Assembly: GCF_019443985.1 (NCBI RefSeq)
Contig: NZ_CP049303.1
Span: 992,001-1,056,000, forward strand
Source of the DNA: Liquorilactobacillus hordei DSM 19519
GTDB lineage: Bacteria > Bacillota > Bacilli > Lactobacillales > Lactobacillaceae
Length of the DNA: 64,000 nucleotides
Direction of reading: 5' to 3'
The notes under the pieces: generated by a model
Databases searched by the model: none
Told to the model about the DNA's origin: nothing
Seen by the model: the letters and a program-made list of their open reading frames with translations, nothing else
Part shown: positions 35,146 to 45,954 of the stretch, in pieces
Position numbering within the stretch: the first letter of the stretch is position 1
Layout of the letters: each line of letters begins with the position of its first letter
Position numbers and translations under genes: made by a program

Positions 35146-35349
35146 ATGGGTAACAAGCTTGATATTTTACACGATTATCAAGAAACAGTTGATAAAATTG
35201 CTGAACTTGACGAAGTTTGTACGAGGATTGGCAGCTCAAAGCGGGGACGCCATTTATTAAATGCTTACGATGAAAAGAAACGTAATGTTGAAGAAGAACG
35301 TGAACAACTTGAAATCATTTTAGAAGCAATGAATGCTGCAGAAGATTAA
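35146..35349 (+). CDS. Small hypothetical protein, charged coiled-coil-like
   Basis: A 67-residue protein not recognised. It has no membrane helix or cysteine pair; one cysteine is near residue 25. The second half (about 40-62: DEKKRNVEEEREQLEIILEA) is strongly helical and charged. The ATG has GGGAGG upstream and a terminator follows at 35382, so it looks like a real monocistronic gene rather than a shadow. Function unknown. Confidence 0.65.
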   Translation: MGNKLDILHDYQETVDKIAELDEVCTRIGSSKRGRHLLNAYDEKKRNVEEEREQLEIILEAMNAAED

Positions 35350-35381
35350 AAAAGTAAGCAAAAATAAAATAGAGTTAAATT

Positions 35382-35410
35382 AGAAAATCTGGTAACAGGT
35401 TTTCTTTTTT
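35382..35410 (+). terminator. Terminator after the 67-residue gene
   Basis: AGAAAATCTG pairs with CAGGTTTTCT around GTAA, followed by five Ts. Confidence 0.85.
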
Positions 35411-35501
35411 ATACTATTAAAAGGCGAAAAAGATTTTTGTTTTTAAGATAGTTAAGGCTTTATTTTAGAATAATACGTATAAACATAAAGAAATCAACGA
35501 T

Positions 35502-35547
35502 AAAGTTCGATTTTTGCTTTGACAATTTGTATATCCTTTGCTAAGCT
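35502..35547 (+). promoter_or_regulatory. PurBox-like site and promoter of purE-purK-purB
   Basis: AAAGTTCGATTTTT (35502-35515) is the reverse complement of AAAAATCGAACTTT, close to the PurBox AWWWCCGAACWWT. The sigma-A promoter TTGACA-N17-TAAGCT begins 4 bases later (35519-35547). The same arrangement precedes purC. Confidence 0.7.
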
Positions 35548-35573
35548 AGGGTTGTATTATAGGAGGGATAACG

Positions 35574-36062
35574 GTGAGCAATGAAATCAGTATTATAATG
35601 GGTAGCTCCTCCGATTGGGAAACCATGAAAGAAGCTGCTAGTATAATAGAACAATTTGGGATTAGTTTTGATAAACGGGTTATTTCAGCACATAGAATGC
35701 CACAAGAAATGTTTGATTTTGCAAAAAATGCTGTAGATAATGGAACTAAAGTGATAATTGCTGGAGCGGGTGGTGCAGCACATCTTCCTGGGATGGTTGC
35801 GGCAAATACGATTTTACCAGTGATTGGTGTCCCTGTTCAAAGCCATGCTCTTAATGGGCTTGATTCGTTGTTGTCCATAGTACAAATGCCTGCTGGAATA
35901 CCAGTAGCGACAACTGCAATTGGAGTTGCAGGTGCAAAGAATGCAGCTTTATTGGCATTACAGATACTTGGTATTACTGATTCGAAGATTGCGCAAAAGC
36001 TTATGGAATATCGTAAACAGTTGCATGATAAAGCAATGGAGAGTGGTGAGAAACTTGTCTAA
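35574..36062 (+). CDS. purE: N5-carboxyaminoimidazole ribonucleotide mutase PurE
   Basis: A 162-residue class I PurE that moves the carboxyl group of N5-CAIR to C4, giving CAIR. Motifs: [29 protein letters not shown]. It works with PurK just downstream, the two-step bacterial route. The GTG start has AGGAGGG about 6 bases before it. It opens the first pur unit. Confidence 0.97.
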   Translation: MSNEISIIMGSSSDWETMKEAASIIEQFGISFDKRVISAHRMPQEMFDFAKNAVDNGTKVIIAGAGGAAHLPGMVAANTILPVIGVPVQSHALNGLDSLLSIVQMPAGIPVATTAIGVAGAKNAALLALQILGITDSKIAQKLMEYRKQLHDKAMESGEKLV

Positions 36063-37176
36063 GATGATTGCACAAGGACAAACAATCGGAATTATTGGTG
36101 GTGGGCAGTTGGGGCAGATGTTGGCATTTTCCGCTAAGTCTGCGGGATTTCGTGTATTAATTTTAGATCCCAATCCCGACTGCTCTGCAGGACAGGTTTC
36201 TGATGATCAAATTGTTGCTGAGTACGAGAATATTTCTGCAATTGAAGAACTAGCGGCACGTTCCGATGTTTTGACATATGAATTTGAAAATGTTGATTTA
36301 GAAGCATTAGAAGATGTTACAAAGGTGGTTTCTGTCCCGCAAGGAACAAAGTTATTGGCAATTACTAAGGATAGATTAAATGAGAAAAACTTTTTAGCTG
36401 ATAATGAGTTAAAGGTTACGCCTTTTGCAGCAATTAATTCTCTTACAGATTTGAAAACTGAAATTAAGAAGTTTGGATATCCAGCAGTTCTAAAAACATG
36501 TCAGGGTGGCTATGATGGAAAAGCTCAACTGGTATTGCGTAATGCAACAGATATTGCCAATGCTCCAGAGTTGATTAAGCAAGGACAATGCATCTTAGAG
36601 GATTGGGTTGCATTTTCTAAAGAAATTTCAGTGATGGTTGCGAGAAATGTCGATGGAGAGGTTTCATTCTTCCCTGTGAGCGAGAATATTCATCGAAATC
36701 AAATTTTACATGAGAGCATTGTGCCAGCAAGAATCTCGGATGCTTTACAAGAAAAAGCACAGGCAATGGCTGAAAAAATTGCAATCAAAATTAATCTATG
36801 TGGTATCCTTGGTGTAGAGATGTTTGTTGGTGAAGATGGTGAACTTTATGTAAATGAACTTGCACCACGTCCACATAACTCAGGGCATTATTCGATTGAG
36901 GCATGCAATTTTTCACAGTTTGATATGCATAACCGAGCAATTTGTAATTGGCCGATGCCCAAAATAGAATTACTGAAGCCAGTTGTCATGGTTAATATTC
37001 TGGGACAGCATGTTGATGGTGCTGCAAAATTGGTTGCTGAGAAACCTCAGTGGAATTTCCATGACTATGGTAAAGGCAATGTTCGTAATGATAGGAAGAT
37101 GGGACATATTACAATCTTGACGGATAATATCGAAGAAACGCTTTCTGAAATTAAAAAAACAAAAGTATGGGATTAA
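36055..37176 (+). CDS. purK: 5-(carboxyamino)imidazole ribonucleotide synthase PurK
   Basis: A 373-residue ATP-grasp enzyme that carboxylates AIR to N5-CAIR. The N-terminus [18 protein letters not shown] and the [17 protein letters not shown] segment are diagnostic. I use TTG 36055, which overlaps purE by 8 bases and has GGTGAG upstream; ATG 36064 is an alternative. The frame stays open upstream to 35920, but that is inside purE and not used. Confidence 0.95.
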   Translation: MSKMIAQGQTIGIIGGGQLGQMLAFSAKSAGFRVLILDPNPDCSAGQVSDDQIVAEYENISAIEELAARSDVLTYEFENVDLEALEDVTKVVSVPQGTKLLAITKDRLNEKNFLADNELKVTPFAAINSLTDLKTEIKKFGYPAVLKTCQGGYDGKAQLVLRNATDIANAPELIKQGQCILEDWVAFSKEISVMVARNVDGEVSFFPVSENIHRNQILHESIVPARISDALQEKAQAMAEKIAIKINLCGILGVEMFVGEDGELYVNELAPRPHNSGHYSIEACNFSQFDMHNRAICNWPMPKIELLKPVVMVNILGQHVDGAAKLVAEKPQWNFHDYGKGNVRNDRKMGHITILTDNIEETLSEIKKTKVWD

Positions 37177-37188
37177 AGGAGCAAACTA

Positions 37189-38484
37189 ATGATTTCAAGA
37201 TATTCACGACCAGAAATGGCAGCAATTTGGGAAGATCAAAAAAAATATGAATGTTGGCTTGAAGTGGAAATTGCAGCTGACGAGGCATGGTCAAAGCTTG
37301 GACATATTCCTGCTGAAGATGTTAAGAAAATTCGTGAGAATGCTAAGTTTGATGTTAATAGAATTTTAGAAATTGAAGAGACGACACATCACGACGTAAT
37401 CGCTTTTACTCGTTGTGTATCAGAATCACTTGGTGAAGAAAAAAAATGGGTTCATTACGGTCTAACTAGCACAGATGTCGTAGATACAGCTTATGGTTAC
37501 CAATTAAAACAAGTTAATGAATTATTACGAAAAGACTTAGCTCATTTCAAGGATATTGTTGCTAATCAAGCCAAGAAGTATAAAGACACTGTTATGATGG
37601 GGAGAACTCATGGAGTACATGCTGAACCGACTACTTTTGGGCTAAAATTAGCAAGGTGGTATTCAGAAGTAAAGCGTGATATTGAACGCTTTGAACATGC
37701 TGCTAAGGGTGTTGAAGCGGGAAAAATAAGTGGGGCAGTAGGAACATTTGCCAATATTGACCCATTTGTAGAAAAATATGTTTGTGAAAAACTTGGTATT
37801 CGACCTCAAGAAATTTCAAGTCAGGTTTTACCACGTGATTTGCATGCTGAGTATCTTGCAGCTTTAGCTTTAATTGCAACAAGTTTAGAAAAATTCGCGA
37901 CTGAGATTCGTGGTTTACAAAAATCTGAGACACGAGAAGTTGAAGAGCATTTTGCAAAGGGTCAAAAGGGCTCTTCTGCAATGCCACATAAGCGAAACCC
38001 AATTGGTTCAGAGAATATCTGTGGATTAGCTCGTGTTGTTCGAGGTCACATGGTAACAGCTTTTGAGGATGTTACATTGTGGCATGAGCGAGATATTTCA
38101 CATTCTTCAGCCGAAAGAATTATTTTACCGGATACTACTATTTTGGTTGATTATATGTTGAATCGCTTCGGTAAAATTTTGGAGAATTTGACTGTTTTTC
38201 CAGAGAACATGTTGCGTAACATGGATAGAACTTTTGGCTTGATTTACAGTGGTAGAGTCTTGCTTAAGTTAATTGATACTGGTATGAGTAGAGAAGATGC
38301 ATATGATCTAATTCAACCCAAAACAGCCGAATCATGGGATAAGCAAGTCCAATTTCGGCCACTGCTTGAGCAAGATGATCGAATTACTAGTCGTCTTTCA
38401 AAAGAAGAATTAGATGATGCGTTTGATTATCATTGGCATTTACGCCATGTCACTGAAATCTTTGAACGTGTTGGACTAAGTTAG
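37189..38484 (+). CDS. purB: Adenylosuccinate lyase
   Basis: A 431-residue lyase of the fumarase/aspartase superfamily that cleaves SAICAR and adenylosuccinate. The signature [16 protein letters not shown] is present and the N-terminus [14 protein letters not shown] is typical. It is 12 bases after purK. A terminator at 38668 and a separate promoter follow, so it ends the first pur unit. Confidence 0.97.
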   Translation: MISRYSRPEMAAIWEDQKKYECWLEVEIAADEAWSKLGHIPAEDVKKIRENAKFDVNRILEIEETTHHDVIAFTRCVSESLGEEKKWVHYGLTSTDVVDTAYGYQLKQVNELLRKDLAHFKDIVANQAKKYKDTVMMGRTHGVHAEPTTFGLKLARWYSEVKRDIERFEHAAKGVEAGKISGAVGTFANIDPFVEKYVCEKLGIRPQEISSQVLPRDLHAEYLAALALIATSLEKFATEIRGLQKSETREVEEHFAKGQKGSSAMPHKRNPIGSENICGLARVVRGHMVTAFEDVTLWHERDISHSSAERIILPDTTILVDYMLNRFGKILENLTVFPENMLRNMDRTFGLIYSGRVLLKLIDTGMSREDAYDLIQPKTAESWDKQVQFRPLLEQDDRITSRLSKEELDDAFDYHWHLRHVTEIFERVGLS

Positions 38485-38667
38485 GTGTAAATAAAAGGGT
38501 AATCAAGATAAGTAGCATGGTATAAGAGTTAGAAACATCATAATAAATATACGAAAAATTATGAAATATGTGTATTAAAGAGTGAATGATTTTCTTTAAA
38601 AAAGAGGAGTATCCCATAATAAGTCAGAACGAAAACTATGACTTATTGAATAGGTTTATACAGGATA
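38485..38667. other. Structured noncoding region after purB
   Basis: No credible coding frame. AATAAGTCA (38618-38626) and TGACTTATT (38639-38647) are perfect 9-bp arms around a 12-base loop. With the hairpin at 38668 and the PurBox region, it forms a 511-nt gap between purB and purC. Confidence 0.5.
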
Positions 38668-38714
38668 AATAGGTTGGGTCAAAATTTAACTTTTGGCTTG
38701 ACCTATTTTTTTAG
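38668..38714 (+). terminator. Terminator between purB and purC
   Basis: AAATAGGTTGGGTCAAAA pairs with TTTTGGCTTGACCTATTT over 18 positions (several G-U) around TTTAAC, then Ts. It belongs to the dispersed hairpin family. Confidence 0.85.
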
Positions 38715-38777
38715 TTTTTTTTGGTGCGTTTCTTGTGTTCAAATAAAAGACGGTAAATTTTATATGGTATGCGACCT

Positions 38778-38790
38778 ATTGTTCGGAATA
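38778..38790 (-). promoter_or_regulatory. Upstream PurBox of purC
   Basis: The minus strand reads TATTCCGAACAAT, one base off the PurBox AWWWCCGAACWWT, with the CCGAAC core intact. It lies 112 bases upstream of the purC -35. Confidence 0.7.
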
Positions 38791-38815
38791 ATTAAATAGA
38801 TAAAGCATATTATAT

Positions 38816-38844
38816 GCCTTATTTTGTCACATTTGTAATAAGGC
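38816..38844 (+). repeat. Hairpin between the two purC PurBoxes
   Basis: GCCTTATT and AATAAGGC are perfect 8-bp arms around 13 bases. No T-run follows. It may be an extra regulatory element or an upstream transcript end. Confidence 0.35.
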
Positions 38845-38869
38845 AAACTAAATATTGAGTTATAGAAAT

Positions 38870-38918
38870 TAAAGTTCGTCTTTTACATATTGACTATTTG
38901 TTTTTTTATTGTTAATCT
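38870..38918 (+). promoter_or_regulatory. PurBox-like site and promoter of the purC operon
   Basis: AAAGTTCGTCTTTT (38871-38884) is the reverse of AAAAGACGAACTTT, a PurBox-like core. TTGACT-N17-TAATCT follows at 38890-38918. The layout matches the purE promoter. Confidence 0.65.
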
Positions 38919-38995
38919 TTAAGTGAAATAGTGATCATTTATCGCAGTAGGTATTCTTAATATTCGTCTATAGTTGAAAGGAATGAATTTGAAAG

Positions 38996-39715
38996 ATGGA
39001 AAAATTGATTTATGCAGGAAAAGCCAAACAAATGTGGACAACTGAGGATGATGAAATTCTAAAAGTAGTTTATATGGATCAGGCAACTGCATTGAATGGT
39101 AAGAAGAAAGACCAAATTTCGGGTAAAGGAATTTTGAATAACCATATATCTTCCTTGATTTTCGAATATCTTACACAACAAGGAATTGAGAATCATTATA
39201 TTAAAAGAATTTCTGATACAGAAGAACTTGTAAAGAAAGTAACCATTTTACCACTTGAAATGGTTACGAGAAATGTAGCAGCCGGACATTTTACAACTCG
39301 TTTTGGGGTTGAAGAAGGTAAAATATTCACAACACCTGTAGAGGAAACATATTTTAAAAGCGATGAATTAGATGATCCATTTATGAACAATTCTCAGATT
39401 TTTGCATTGAAAATAGCAACAAAAAGTGAGATTGAAAAGATGTGGGAAATTTCACGAAGAGTTAATCAATTATTGACAGAATTATTTAAAAAAATGAATT
39501 TGCGTTTAATCGACTTCAAATTAGAATTTGGCAGATTGAAAAATGGTGAAATCGTTTTGGCAGATGAATTTTCGCCAGATAATTGTCGCCTTTGGGATAT
39601 CGATAGTAATGCACATATGGATAAAGATGTATACCGACGCGATATTGGGGATTTGACGGATGTGTATAAAGAAGTATTGAAACGACTTCAAAAAGTTCTT
39701 ACGGAGGATATGTAA
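38996..39715 (+). CDS. purC: Phosphoribosylaminoimidazole-succinocarboxamide synthase
   Basis: A 239-residue SAICAR synthase that joins aspartate to CAIR. It starts MEKLIYAGKAKQMW and has the LIDFKLEFG and LADEFSPDNCRLWD motifs. It opens the second pur unit. The RBS (AAAGGAA) is rather far from the ATG. Confidence 0.96.
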   Translation: MEKLIYAGKAKQMWTTEDDEILKVVYMDQATALNGKKKDQISGKGILNNHISSLIFEYLTQQGIENHYIKRISDTEELVKKVTILPLEMVTRNVAAGHFTTRFGVEEGKIFTTPVEETYFKSDELDDPFMNNSQIFALKIATKSEIEKMWEISRRVNQLLTELFKKMNLRLIDFKLEFGRLKNGEIVLADEFSPDNCRLWDIDSNAHMDKDVYRRDIGDLTDVYKEVLKRLQKVLTEDM

Positions 39716-39717
39716 TT

Positions 39718-39966
39718 ATGGTGAATGTGCGAATTTTTGTGACTTACAAGCAATCAGTTTTCAATCCCCAAGGGGAAACAATTACAGATGCGATTCATAG
39801 TTTAGGTTTTTCAATGGTAAAGAAAGTAAATGTTGGTAAATTCTTTGATTTACAGCTAGAGCCTAGTGATAAATCAGTAGAAGAGATTGTTAGCCAAGTT
39901 TCAGAACAACTCTTGGTTAACTTTAATTTAGAAACTTATCGTTATGAAGTAATGGAGGAAGCATGA
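39718..39966 (+). CDS. purS: PurS subunit of FGAM synthase
   Basis: An 82-residue PurS, the small subunit that brings PurQ and PurL together. The sequence [19 protein letters not shown] and [16 protein letters not shown] matches. It is 2 bases after purC with the GGAGG inside the purC end and overlaps purQ by 4 bases (ATGA). Confidence 0.95.
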   Translation: MVNVRIFVTYKQSVFNPQGETITDAIHSLGFSMVKKVNVGKFFDLQLEPSDKSVEEIVSQVSEQLLVNFNLETYRYEVMEEA

Positions 39967-40655
39967 TGAAGATTGCTGTTGTGGTTTTTCCTGGTTCAAA
40001 TTGTGATATCGATCTTTTTGAAGCACTTCACACAGTCTGTGGCGCTGATGCAGAGTATGTATCTTATAAAAAAGATAACTTGAAAGGCTTTGACGCAGTC
40101 ATGTTACCTGGAGGATTTTCATATGGCGATTACTTAAGGTGTGGTGCAATTGCTCGCTTTAGTAATATTATGCCTGCAATTATTGAATTTGCAGCACAGG
40201 GAAAGCCAGTCTTTGGAACTTGTAATGGCTTCCAAATTTTAACGGAAGCTGGACTTTTGCCAGGTGCCTTGAAACAAAATGATAGCTTAAAGTTTGTTTG
40301 CAAAACAGTTAATTTAATTGTTGAAAACAATCAAACTATCTTTACAACACAATACAAAGAAAAAGAAAAAATTGCTTTACCAATTGCGCATGCAGATGGT
40401 AGTTACTATGCCGATGAAGAAACTTTGGCAGAACTTGAAGAAAATCAGCAAGTTGTCTTTCGTTATGCTGAAGAAAATCCGAATGGAAGTTTGAATAATA
40501 TTGCTGGTATCACCAATAAGAACGGTAATGTTTTGGGAATGATGCCACATCCTGAAAGAGCTGTTGAAGCAATGTTGGGTAACCAAGATGGATTGCGTTT
40601 ATTTAAATCATTGCTTGAAAATGGGAAGGTCGCTACTGAGGAGGCTGTACGCTAA
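39963..40655 (+). CDS. purQ: PurQ glutaminase subunit of FGAM synthase
   Basis: A 230-residue class I glutamine amidotransferase that supplies ammonia to PurL. The nucleophile cysteine is in FGTCNGFQ (Cys86 from the second Met) and [10 protein letters not shown] carries the His/Glu of the triad. Two Met codons begin the frame; the second (39966) may be the true start. The stop shares a base with the purL ATG. Confidence 0.96.
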   Translation: MMKIAVVVFPGSNCDIDLFEALHTVCGADAEYVSYKKDNLKGFDAVMLPGGFSYGDYLRCGAIARFSNIMPAIIEFAAQGKPVFGTCNGFQILTEAGLLPGALKQNDSLKFVCKTVNLIVENNQTIFTTQYKEKEKIALPIAHADGSYYADEETLAELEENQQVVFRYAEENPNGSLNNIAGITNKNGNVLGMMPHPERAVEAMLGNQDGLRLFKSLLENGKVATEEAVR

Positions 40656-42889
40656 TGGTTGTGAAAGTCGAAATGAGCCCGGTGGAAATAAAGAAAAATA
40701 AACCTTATCTGGAGTGGGGATTAACCGAAAAAGAATATGATTTCATTTCTAAAAATTTGTTAGGACGTTTGCCTAACTATACTGAAACTGGTCTTTTCTC
40801 AGTTATGTGGAGTGAACATTGTTCCTATAAAAAGTCAAAACCTGTCTTACGGGAATTTCCTAATAAAAATGAACGCGTACTGCAAGGCCCTGGAGAAGGT
40901 GCTGGAATTGTTGATATCGGTGATGAGCAAGCTGTTGTATTTAAGGCAGAGAGTCACAACCATCCATCTGCAGTTGAGCCTTATGAAGGTGCTGCAACAG
41001 GTGTTGGAGGAATAATTCGTGATATTTTCAGTATGGGAGCAAGACCTATTGCGATGCTTGACTCATTACACTTTGGCGAGATTGATAATGCACATACAAG
41101 ATATTTAATTAATGAAGTAGTTGCTGGAATTGGTGGCTATGGCAACTGTATGGGAATTCCAACAGTTGGTGGTGAAATGACCTTTGATGAATGTTATACA
41201 GGTAATCCCTTAGTAAATGCAATGTGTGTTGGAATTATGGATCAAAAAGATATGCAAAAAGGACAGGCAAAAGGAATTGGCAATGCGGTTATGTATGTGG
41301 GTGCTAAGACGGGACGTGATGGAATTCACGGTGCCACATTTGCATCTGCAGATTTTGCAGATGACAGGGAAACACAGCGTTCAGCTGTACAAGTCGGAGA
41401 TCCTTTTATGGAAAAACTCTTGATGGAGGCCTGTTTAGAATTAACTACTCAACATAAGGAATGGTTGGTTGGTATTCAAGATATGGGCGCAGCAGGGATT
41501 GTTTCTTCAAGTTGTGAAATGGCATCCAAAGCGGGCAGTGGGATGGAGCTAATATTAGATAATGTTCCACAAAGAGAAACTGAGATGTCAGCATATGAAA
41601 TTATGTTAAGTGAATCGCAGGAAAGAATGTTACTGTGTGTTCGTGCGGGATTTGAAGAAAATATTAAGTCTTTGTTCAAGGAATATGGATTAGAGGCAGT
41701 TGTAATTGGACGTGTTACGGAAGGAAATGACTACGTTTTAAGGCATCATGGCGAGATTGTTACCAATATTCCTGTTTCAAGTTTAACGGATGATGTTTTA
41801 GAGGAACCTAGTGAGGAAAGAAAACCAGAAAGAATTGCACAAGCTGAGAGTGTGTCTAATTGGGTTCCAAAATTAACAGATGTCAAACAAATATTAAAAC
41901 AACTATTAGCACAATCTACAATTGCTTCAAAAGAAATCTTTACGCAAACATATGATTCACAAGTTAGAACTAATACTGTTGTGGGCCCTGGTAGTGACGC
42001 AGCTGTTTTGCGTATCAGAGGAACAAAGAAAGGATTGGCAATGACTGCCGATGGCAATGGTCGCTTTGTATACCTCAATCCATTTGTCGGTGGACAAATT
42101 GCAGTTTTGGAATCTGCTGCCAATTTAATTGCAAGTGGAGCACTTCCGCTTGCAATGACTGATTGTTTGAATTATGGAGATCCTACCGATCCTGAAATTT
42201 ATTGGGAGCTTCATCAATCAGTGCTTGGAATGTCAGAAACTTGTCGTGTACTAAATACTCCTGTAATTTCGGGGAATGTATCGTTGTACAATGAAAATAA
42301 TGGTGAGGCAATTTATCCTACTCCAATGGTTGGAATGGTCGGTTTAGTCAAGAATATTAATAAATATCTGACCAATACTTTTAAGAATAGTGGAGCCAAG
42401 GTATTCCTAGTTGGTGAAACGCATGCTGATTTTGCAGGATCCGAGATTCAAAAAATGTTGAACGGCAAGATTTCGGGGACATTGCGATCTATTGATACCG
42501 AATTTGAGAGTAAGAAATTTTTAAAATTATTGCAAGCAATTGAAACAGGGCTAGTAGATAGTGCTCACGATTTGAGTGAAGGTGGATTGGCTGTTGGATT
42601 GGTGGAAAGTACTTTTTCAAGTAATTTGGGATTAGAAATTGAAGTAAAAACAATGGCGGCACAAGATTTGTTTAGTGAAACTCCAGGCAGATTTGTGGTG
42701 AGTGTGAATCCAAAGAATGTTGAAAAGTTTATTGAAATAATGGGAAATGATTGTATGGAAATTGGTGAGACAACCGCGGATCAGAAGGTACACTTGAAGT
42801 GTCAGAATACAGATTTTGAGATTCAAGTTGCGGAAGCTCAGAAAATTTGGGAGGAAGCAATACCATGCCTTATGAAATCAAAGGATTAA
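40655..42889 (+). CDS. purL: Phosphoribosylformylglycinamidine synthase PurL subunit
   Basis: A 744-residue small-type PurL that turns FGAR to FGAM with ATP and ammonia. It has [15 protein letters not shown] and the [20 protein letters not shown] signature, with the repeated GDP-like halves. It uses the separate PurS and PurQ. GAGGAGG is 8 bases before the ATG. It overlaps purF by 25 bases. Confidence 0.97.
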   Translation: MVVKVEMSPVEIKKNKPYLEWGLTEKEYDFISKNLLGRLPNYTETGLFSVMWSEHCSYKKSKPVLREFPNKNERVLQGPGEGAGIVDIGDEQAVVFKAESHNHPSAVEPYEGAATGVGGIIRDIFSMGARPIAMLDSLHFGEIDNAHTRYLINEVVAGIGGYGNCMGIPTVGGEMTFDECYTGNPLVNAMCVGIMDQKDMQKGQAKGIGNAVMYVGAKTGRDGIHGATFASADFADDRETQRSAVQVGDPFMEKLLMEACLELTTQHKEWLVGIQDMGAAGIVSSSCEMASKAGSGMELILDNVPQRETEMSAYEIMLSESQERMLLCVRAGFEENIKSLFKEYGLEAVVIGRVTEGNDYVLRHHGEIVTNIPVSSLTDDVLEEPSEERKPERIAQAESVSNWVPKLTDVKQILKQLLAQSTIASKEIFTQTYDSQVRTNTVVGPGSDAAVLRIRGTKKGLAMTADGNGRFVYLNPFVGGQIAVLESAANLIASGALPLAMTDCLNYGDPTDPEIYWELHQSVLGMSETCRVLNTPVISGNVSLYNENNGEAIYPTPMVGMVGLVKNINKYLTNTFKNSGAKVFLVGETHADFAGSEIQKMLNGKISGTLRSIDTEFESKKFLKLLQAIETGLVDSAHDLSEGGLAVGLVESTFSSNLGLEIEVKTMAAQDLFSETPGRFVVSVNPKNVEKFIEIMGNDCMEIGETTADQKVHLKCQNTDFEIQVAEAQKIWEEAIPCLMKSKD

Positions 42890-44322
42890 ATGAAGAATGT
42901 GGTGTCTTTGGTGTTTTTGGAACACCTGAGGCAAGTCATCTGACATATTTTGGATTGCATAGTTTGCAACATCGTGGACAAGAAGGTGCTGGAATTGTTG
43001 TGAGCAATGGAGAAAAATTACAACAATTTAGAAATCGAGGACTATTGGCCGAAGTTTTTGCAAATAAGGAAAATTTGGATAATTTAGTAGGTGATGCTGC
43101 AATTGGTCATGTAAGGTATGGGACAAGCGGTAATAATATACTCGCTAATGTGCAACCATTTTTATTTCATTTTGGCGATGGCGATGTTGCACTGGCTCAT
43201 AATGGTAATCTGACGAATGCTGAGACAATCAAGCATGATCTTGAAAAAGAAGGAGCAATTTTTCAATCCACTTCAGATACAGAAATCTTAATCCATCTGA
43301 TTCGACAGAAGAAACATATGAATTTCATTGATGCACTCAAAGCAAGTTTGAACCAAATTCATGGAGGTTTTGCCTTTTTATTATTGCGTAATGATAGCTT
43401 AATTGCGGCCCTGGATCCAAATGGTTTTAGACCATTATCAATTGGACAACTTGCAAATGGCTCATATGTTGTTGCTAGTGAAACTTGCGCTATGGACATG
43501 GTAGGAGCAAAAATAGTACGTGATGTTCAGCCTGGTGAATTGATAATCATTGATAAAGAGGGTTTGCATATTGATCGATATACCAATGAGACTCAGCTGG
43601 CAATTTGTTCAATGGAATATATTTATTTCTCACGTCCAGATTCAATTCTTCATGGTGTGACAGTTCATAATGCGCGTAAGAAAATGGGAAGGCTGCTTGC
43701 TAAACAATCCCCGCTAGATGTCGATATGGTGGTTGGTGTACCGAATTCTTCTTTATCAGCTGCAAGTGGATATGCTGAAGAGAGTGGATTACCTTATGAA
43801 ATGGGACTGATTAAAAATCAGTATATTGCAAGAACTTTCATTCAACCGACGCAAGAACTTCGTGAGCGTGGAGTTAAGATGAAGTTATCTGCTGTTCGTG
43901 GGGTTGTTGAGGGTAAGAAAGTTGCAATTATTGATGATTCAATTGTTCGTGGAACAACAAGCAAACAGATTGTTAAGTTGTTGAAGGATGCTGGTGCTAA
44001 AGAAGTTCATATGCGGATTGCTTCTCCTCCTTTGCGTTTTCCATGTTTTTATGGAATTGATATTTCAACTCGGTCTGAACTTATGGCAGCTAATTATTCT
44101 GTTGCTGAAATGTGTAGGGAAATTGGAGCGGATTCACTTGAGTTTTTGACGATTCCAAACTTAATTAAAGCAATTAGTGTTCCTGATGCAAAGGATGCTC
44201 CAAATGGAGGATTGTGTGTTGCTTACTTTGATGGCAAATACCCAACTCCTTTATATGATTATGAAAAAGGATACTTGAAATCGCTGAAACATCAGCACGA
44301 ATTGGAGGTTGGTGTGAGATGA
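42865..44322 (+). CDS. purF: Amidophosphoribosyltransferase
   Basis: A 485-residue enzyme for the first step of purine synthesis, making phosphoribosylamine from PRPP and glutamine. The N-terminus reads [19 protein letters not shown]; Cys12 would be the mature N-terminal nucleophile after removal of an 11-residue propeptide. The PRTase motif [14 protein letters not shown] is present. I use ATG 42865 with GGGAGGAAG upstream; an earlier in-frame start at 42847 lies over that site. Confidence 0.96.
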   Translation: MPYEIKGLNEECGVFGVFGTPEASHLTYFGLHSLQHRGQEGAGIVVSNGEKLQQFRNRGLLAEVFANKENLDNLVGDAAIGHVRYGTSGNNILANVQPFLFHFGDGDVALAHNGNLTNAETIKHDLEKEGAIFQSTSDTEILIHLIRQKKHMNFIDALKASLNQIHGGFAFLLLRNDSLIAALDPNGFRPLSIGQLANGSYVVASETCAMDMVGAKIVRDVQPGELIIIDKEGLHIDRYTNETQLAICSMEYIYFSRPDSILHGVTVHNARKKMGRLLAKQSPLDVDMVVGVPNSSLSAASGYAEESGLPYEMGLIKNQYIARTFIQPTQELRERGVKMKLSAVRGVVEGKKVAIIDDSIVRGTTSKQIVKLLKDAGAKEVHMRIASPPLRFPCFYGIDISTRSELMAANYSVAEMCREIGADSLEFLTIPNLIKAISVPDAKDAPNGGLCVAYFDGKYPTPLYDYEKGYLKSLKHQHELEVGVR

Positions 44323-45356
44323 GTAGATACCAAGAAGCCGGTGTGGATGTAAATGCAGGATATGAGCTTGTGGCTAGGATCAAAGAAGAGGTAGCGAGCA
44401 CTAAACAGCCTGGGGTTCTTGGAGGACTTGGAAGTTTTGGTGGATTATTTGATTTGGGAGAGTTAAATATCAAACATCCAGTCTTGGTATCAGGTACTGA
44501 TGGTGTTGGAACGAAATTATTGATTGCACAAAAGGCTGATAAACATGAAACAATTGGAATTGATTGTGTTGCAATGTGCGTTAATGATATCGTTGCACAA
44601 GGAGCAAAACCGCTATTTTTTCTAGATTATATTGCAACTGGGCATAATGATCCCCAAAAAATGGCTGCAATTGTCAAAGGAGTTGCAGCCGGTTGTCGAC
44701 AAGCAAAAGTTGCATTGATTGGTGGTGAAACAGCCGAAATGCCAGATATGTATTCATCTGATGAGTATGATTTGGCCGGTTATGCAACTGGTGTAGTTGA
44801 AAAGAATCAATTATTGACAAATGAAAAACCTCAAGCAGGAGATGTTCTGATAGGCTTGCCATCAAGTGGATTACATTCAAACGGGTTTTCTTTAGTAAGA
44901 CAAATTCTTTTCAAGGATAATGAGTTAAGACTCTCAGACAAACCGAAAATACTAAATGGAAGCACAATTGGTCAAACTTTACTTGAGCCCACTAGAATAT
45001 ATGTTAAGTCTTTGTTACCATTATTAGATGCAAGAATTATTGCTGGAATTAGTCATATAACTGGTGGAGGTTTAATTGAAAACTTACCACGAATGTTTAG
45101 TGACAAATTGCAGGCTCAAATTAAATTGCATTCTTGGCCAGTACTCTCCATTTTTGATTACTTAAAAAAGCAAGGTAACTTGTCTAATGCGGATTGTTTT
45201 GAAGCATTTAATATGGGCTTAGGAATGGTTATTGCAGTTTCACCCACTAATTTAAATCGGGTAAAGGATATTTTAAGATCTGAAAAAGAAACATTCTACA
45301 TTGTAGGTAAATTGGCTAATAGACCAGTTGATTCTGAAAAAATTAGTTTTAAGTGA
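44319..45356 (+). CDS. purM: Phosphoribosylformylglycinamidine cyclo-ligase
   Basis: A 345-residue AIR synthetase related in fold to PurL. It has YQEAGVDVNAGYELV, VSGTDGVGTKLLIA and ALIGGETAEMPDMY. It overlaps purF by 4 bases (ATGA). Length is normal. Confidence 0.97.
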   Translation: MSRYQEAGVDVNAGYELVARIKEEVASTKQPGVLGGLGSFGGLFDLGELNIKHPVLVSGTDGVGTKLLIAQKADKHETIGIDCVAMCVNDIVAQGAKPLFFLDYIATGHNDPQKMAAIVKGVAAGCRQAKVALIGGETAEMPDMYSSDEYDLAGYATGVVEKNQLLTNEKPQAGDVLIGLPSSGLHSNGFSLVRQILFKDNELRLSDKPKILNGSTIGQTLLEPTRIYVKSLLPLLDARIIAGISHITGGGLIENLPRMFSDKLQAQIKLHSWPVLSIFDYLKKQGNLSNADCFEAFNMGLGMVIAVSPTNLNRVKDILRSEKETFYIVGKLANRPVDSEKISFK

Positions 45357-45366
45357 GGCAATTGAT

Positions 45367-45948
45367 ATGAGAGTTGCAATTTTTGCATCAGGTAATGGAT
45401 CGAATTTCGAAATATTTGCAGATTTATTTGAGAAAAAAGAGCTTCAGGGTGAATTAGCATTATTGTTTTGTGATCATCCAGATGCTTTAGTGGTTGAACG
45501 AGCAAAAAAACACCGAGTTGCAGTCGAGACTTTTACTGTTAAAGCAGTTGGTGGGAAAAGAATCTATGAAGAAAAAATTGCAGAAATACTTAAACAATAT
45601 AAGATTGATTTCATAATTCTTGCAGGTTATCTAAGGGTTATAGGTGCCCCAATTCTTGATAATTATGAGGGGAGAATTGTTAATCTTCATCCAGCATATC
45701 TGCCAGAGTATCCTGGGCTTCATTCAATTGAGAGGGCTTTTGATGATCAGAAGAAGCAAACAGGTGTGACAGTTCATTATATTGACTCAGGACTGGACTC
45801 TGGGCCGATTATTGCACAAAAGAGAGTTCCGATTTTTGAAGATGACACGATTGAGTCTTTGGAAGCACGAATTCATGCATGTGAACATAAATTATATCCA
45901 GAAGTTGTAAAATCGATATTAAATGAATTAATTGAAAAAGGAGAATAA
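45367..45948 (+). CDS. purN: Phosphoribosylglycinamide formyltransferase
   Basis: A 193-residue folate-dependent GAR transformylase. Motifs: IFASGNGSNFEIFA, IILAGYLRVIG, NLHPAYLPEYPG and DSGLDSGPI. I use ATG 45367; the frame is open from 45328 but that part overlaps purM with no RBS. Close to purH (6 bases). Confidence 0.95.
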   Translation: MRVAIFASGNGSNFEIFADLFEKKELQGELALLFCDHPDALVVERAKKHRVAVETFTVKAVGGKRIYEEKIAEILKQYKIDFIILAGYLRVIGAPILDNYEGRIVNLHPAYLPEYPGLHSIERAFDDQKKQTGVTVHYIDSGLDSGPIIAQKRVPIFEDDTIESLEARIHACEHKLYPEVVKSILNELIEKGE

Positions 45949-45954
45949 CTAAAA

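Noticed and set aside
41746..42123. Minus-strand frame opposite purL
   Set aside because: Shadow of a highly conserved enzyme gene; no RBS.
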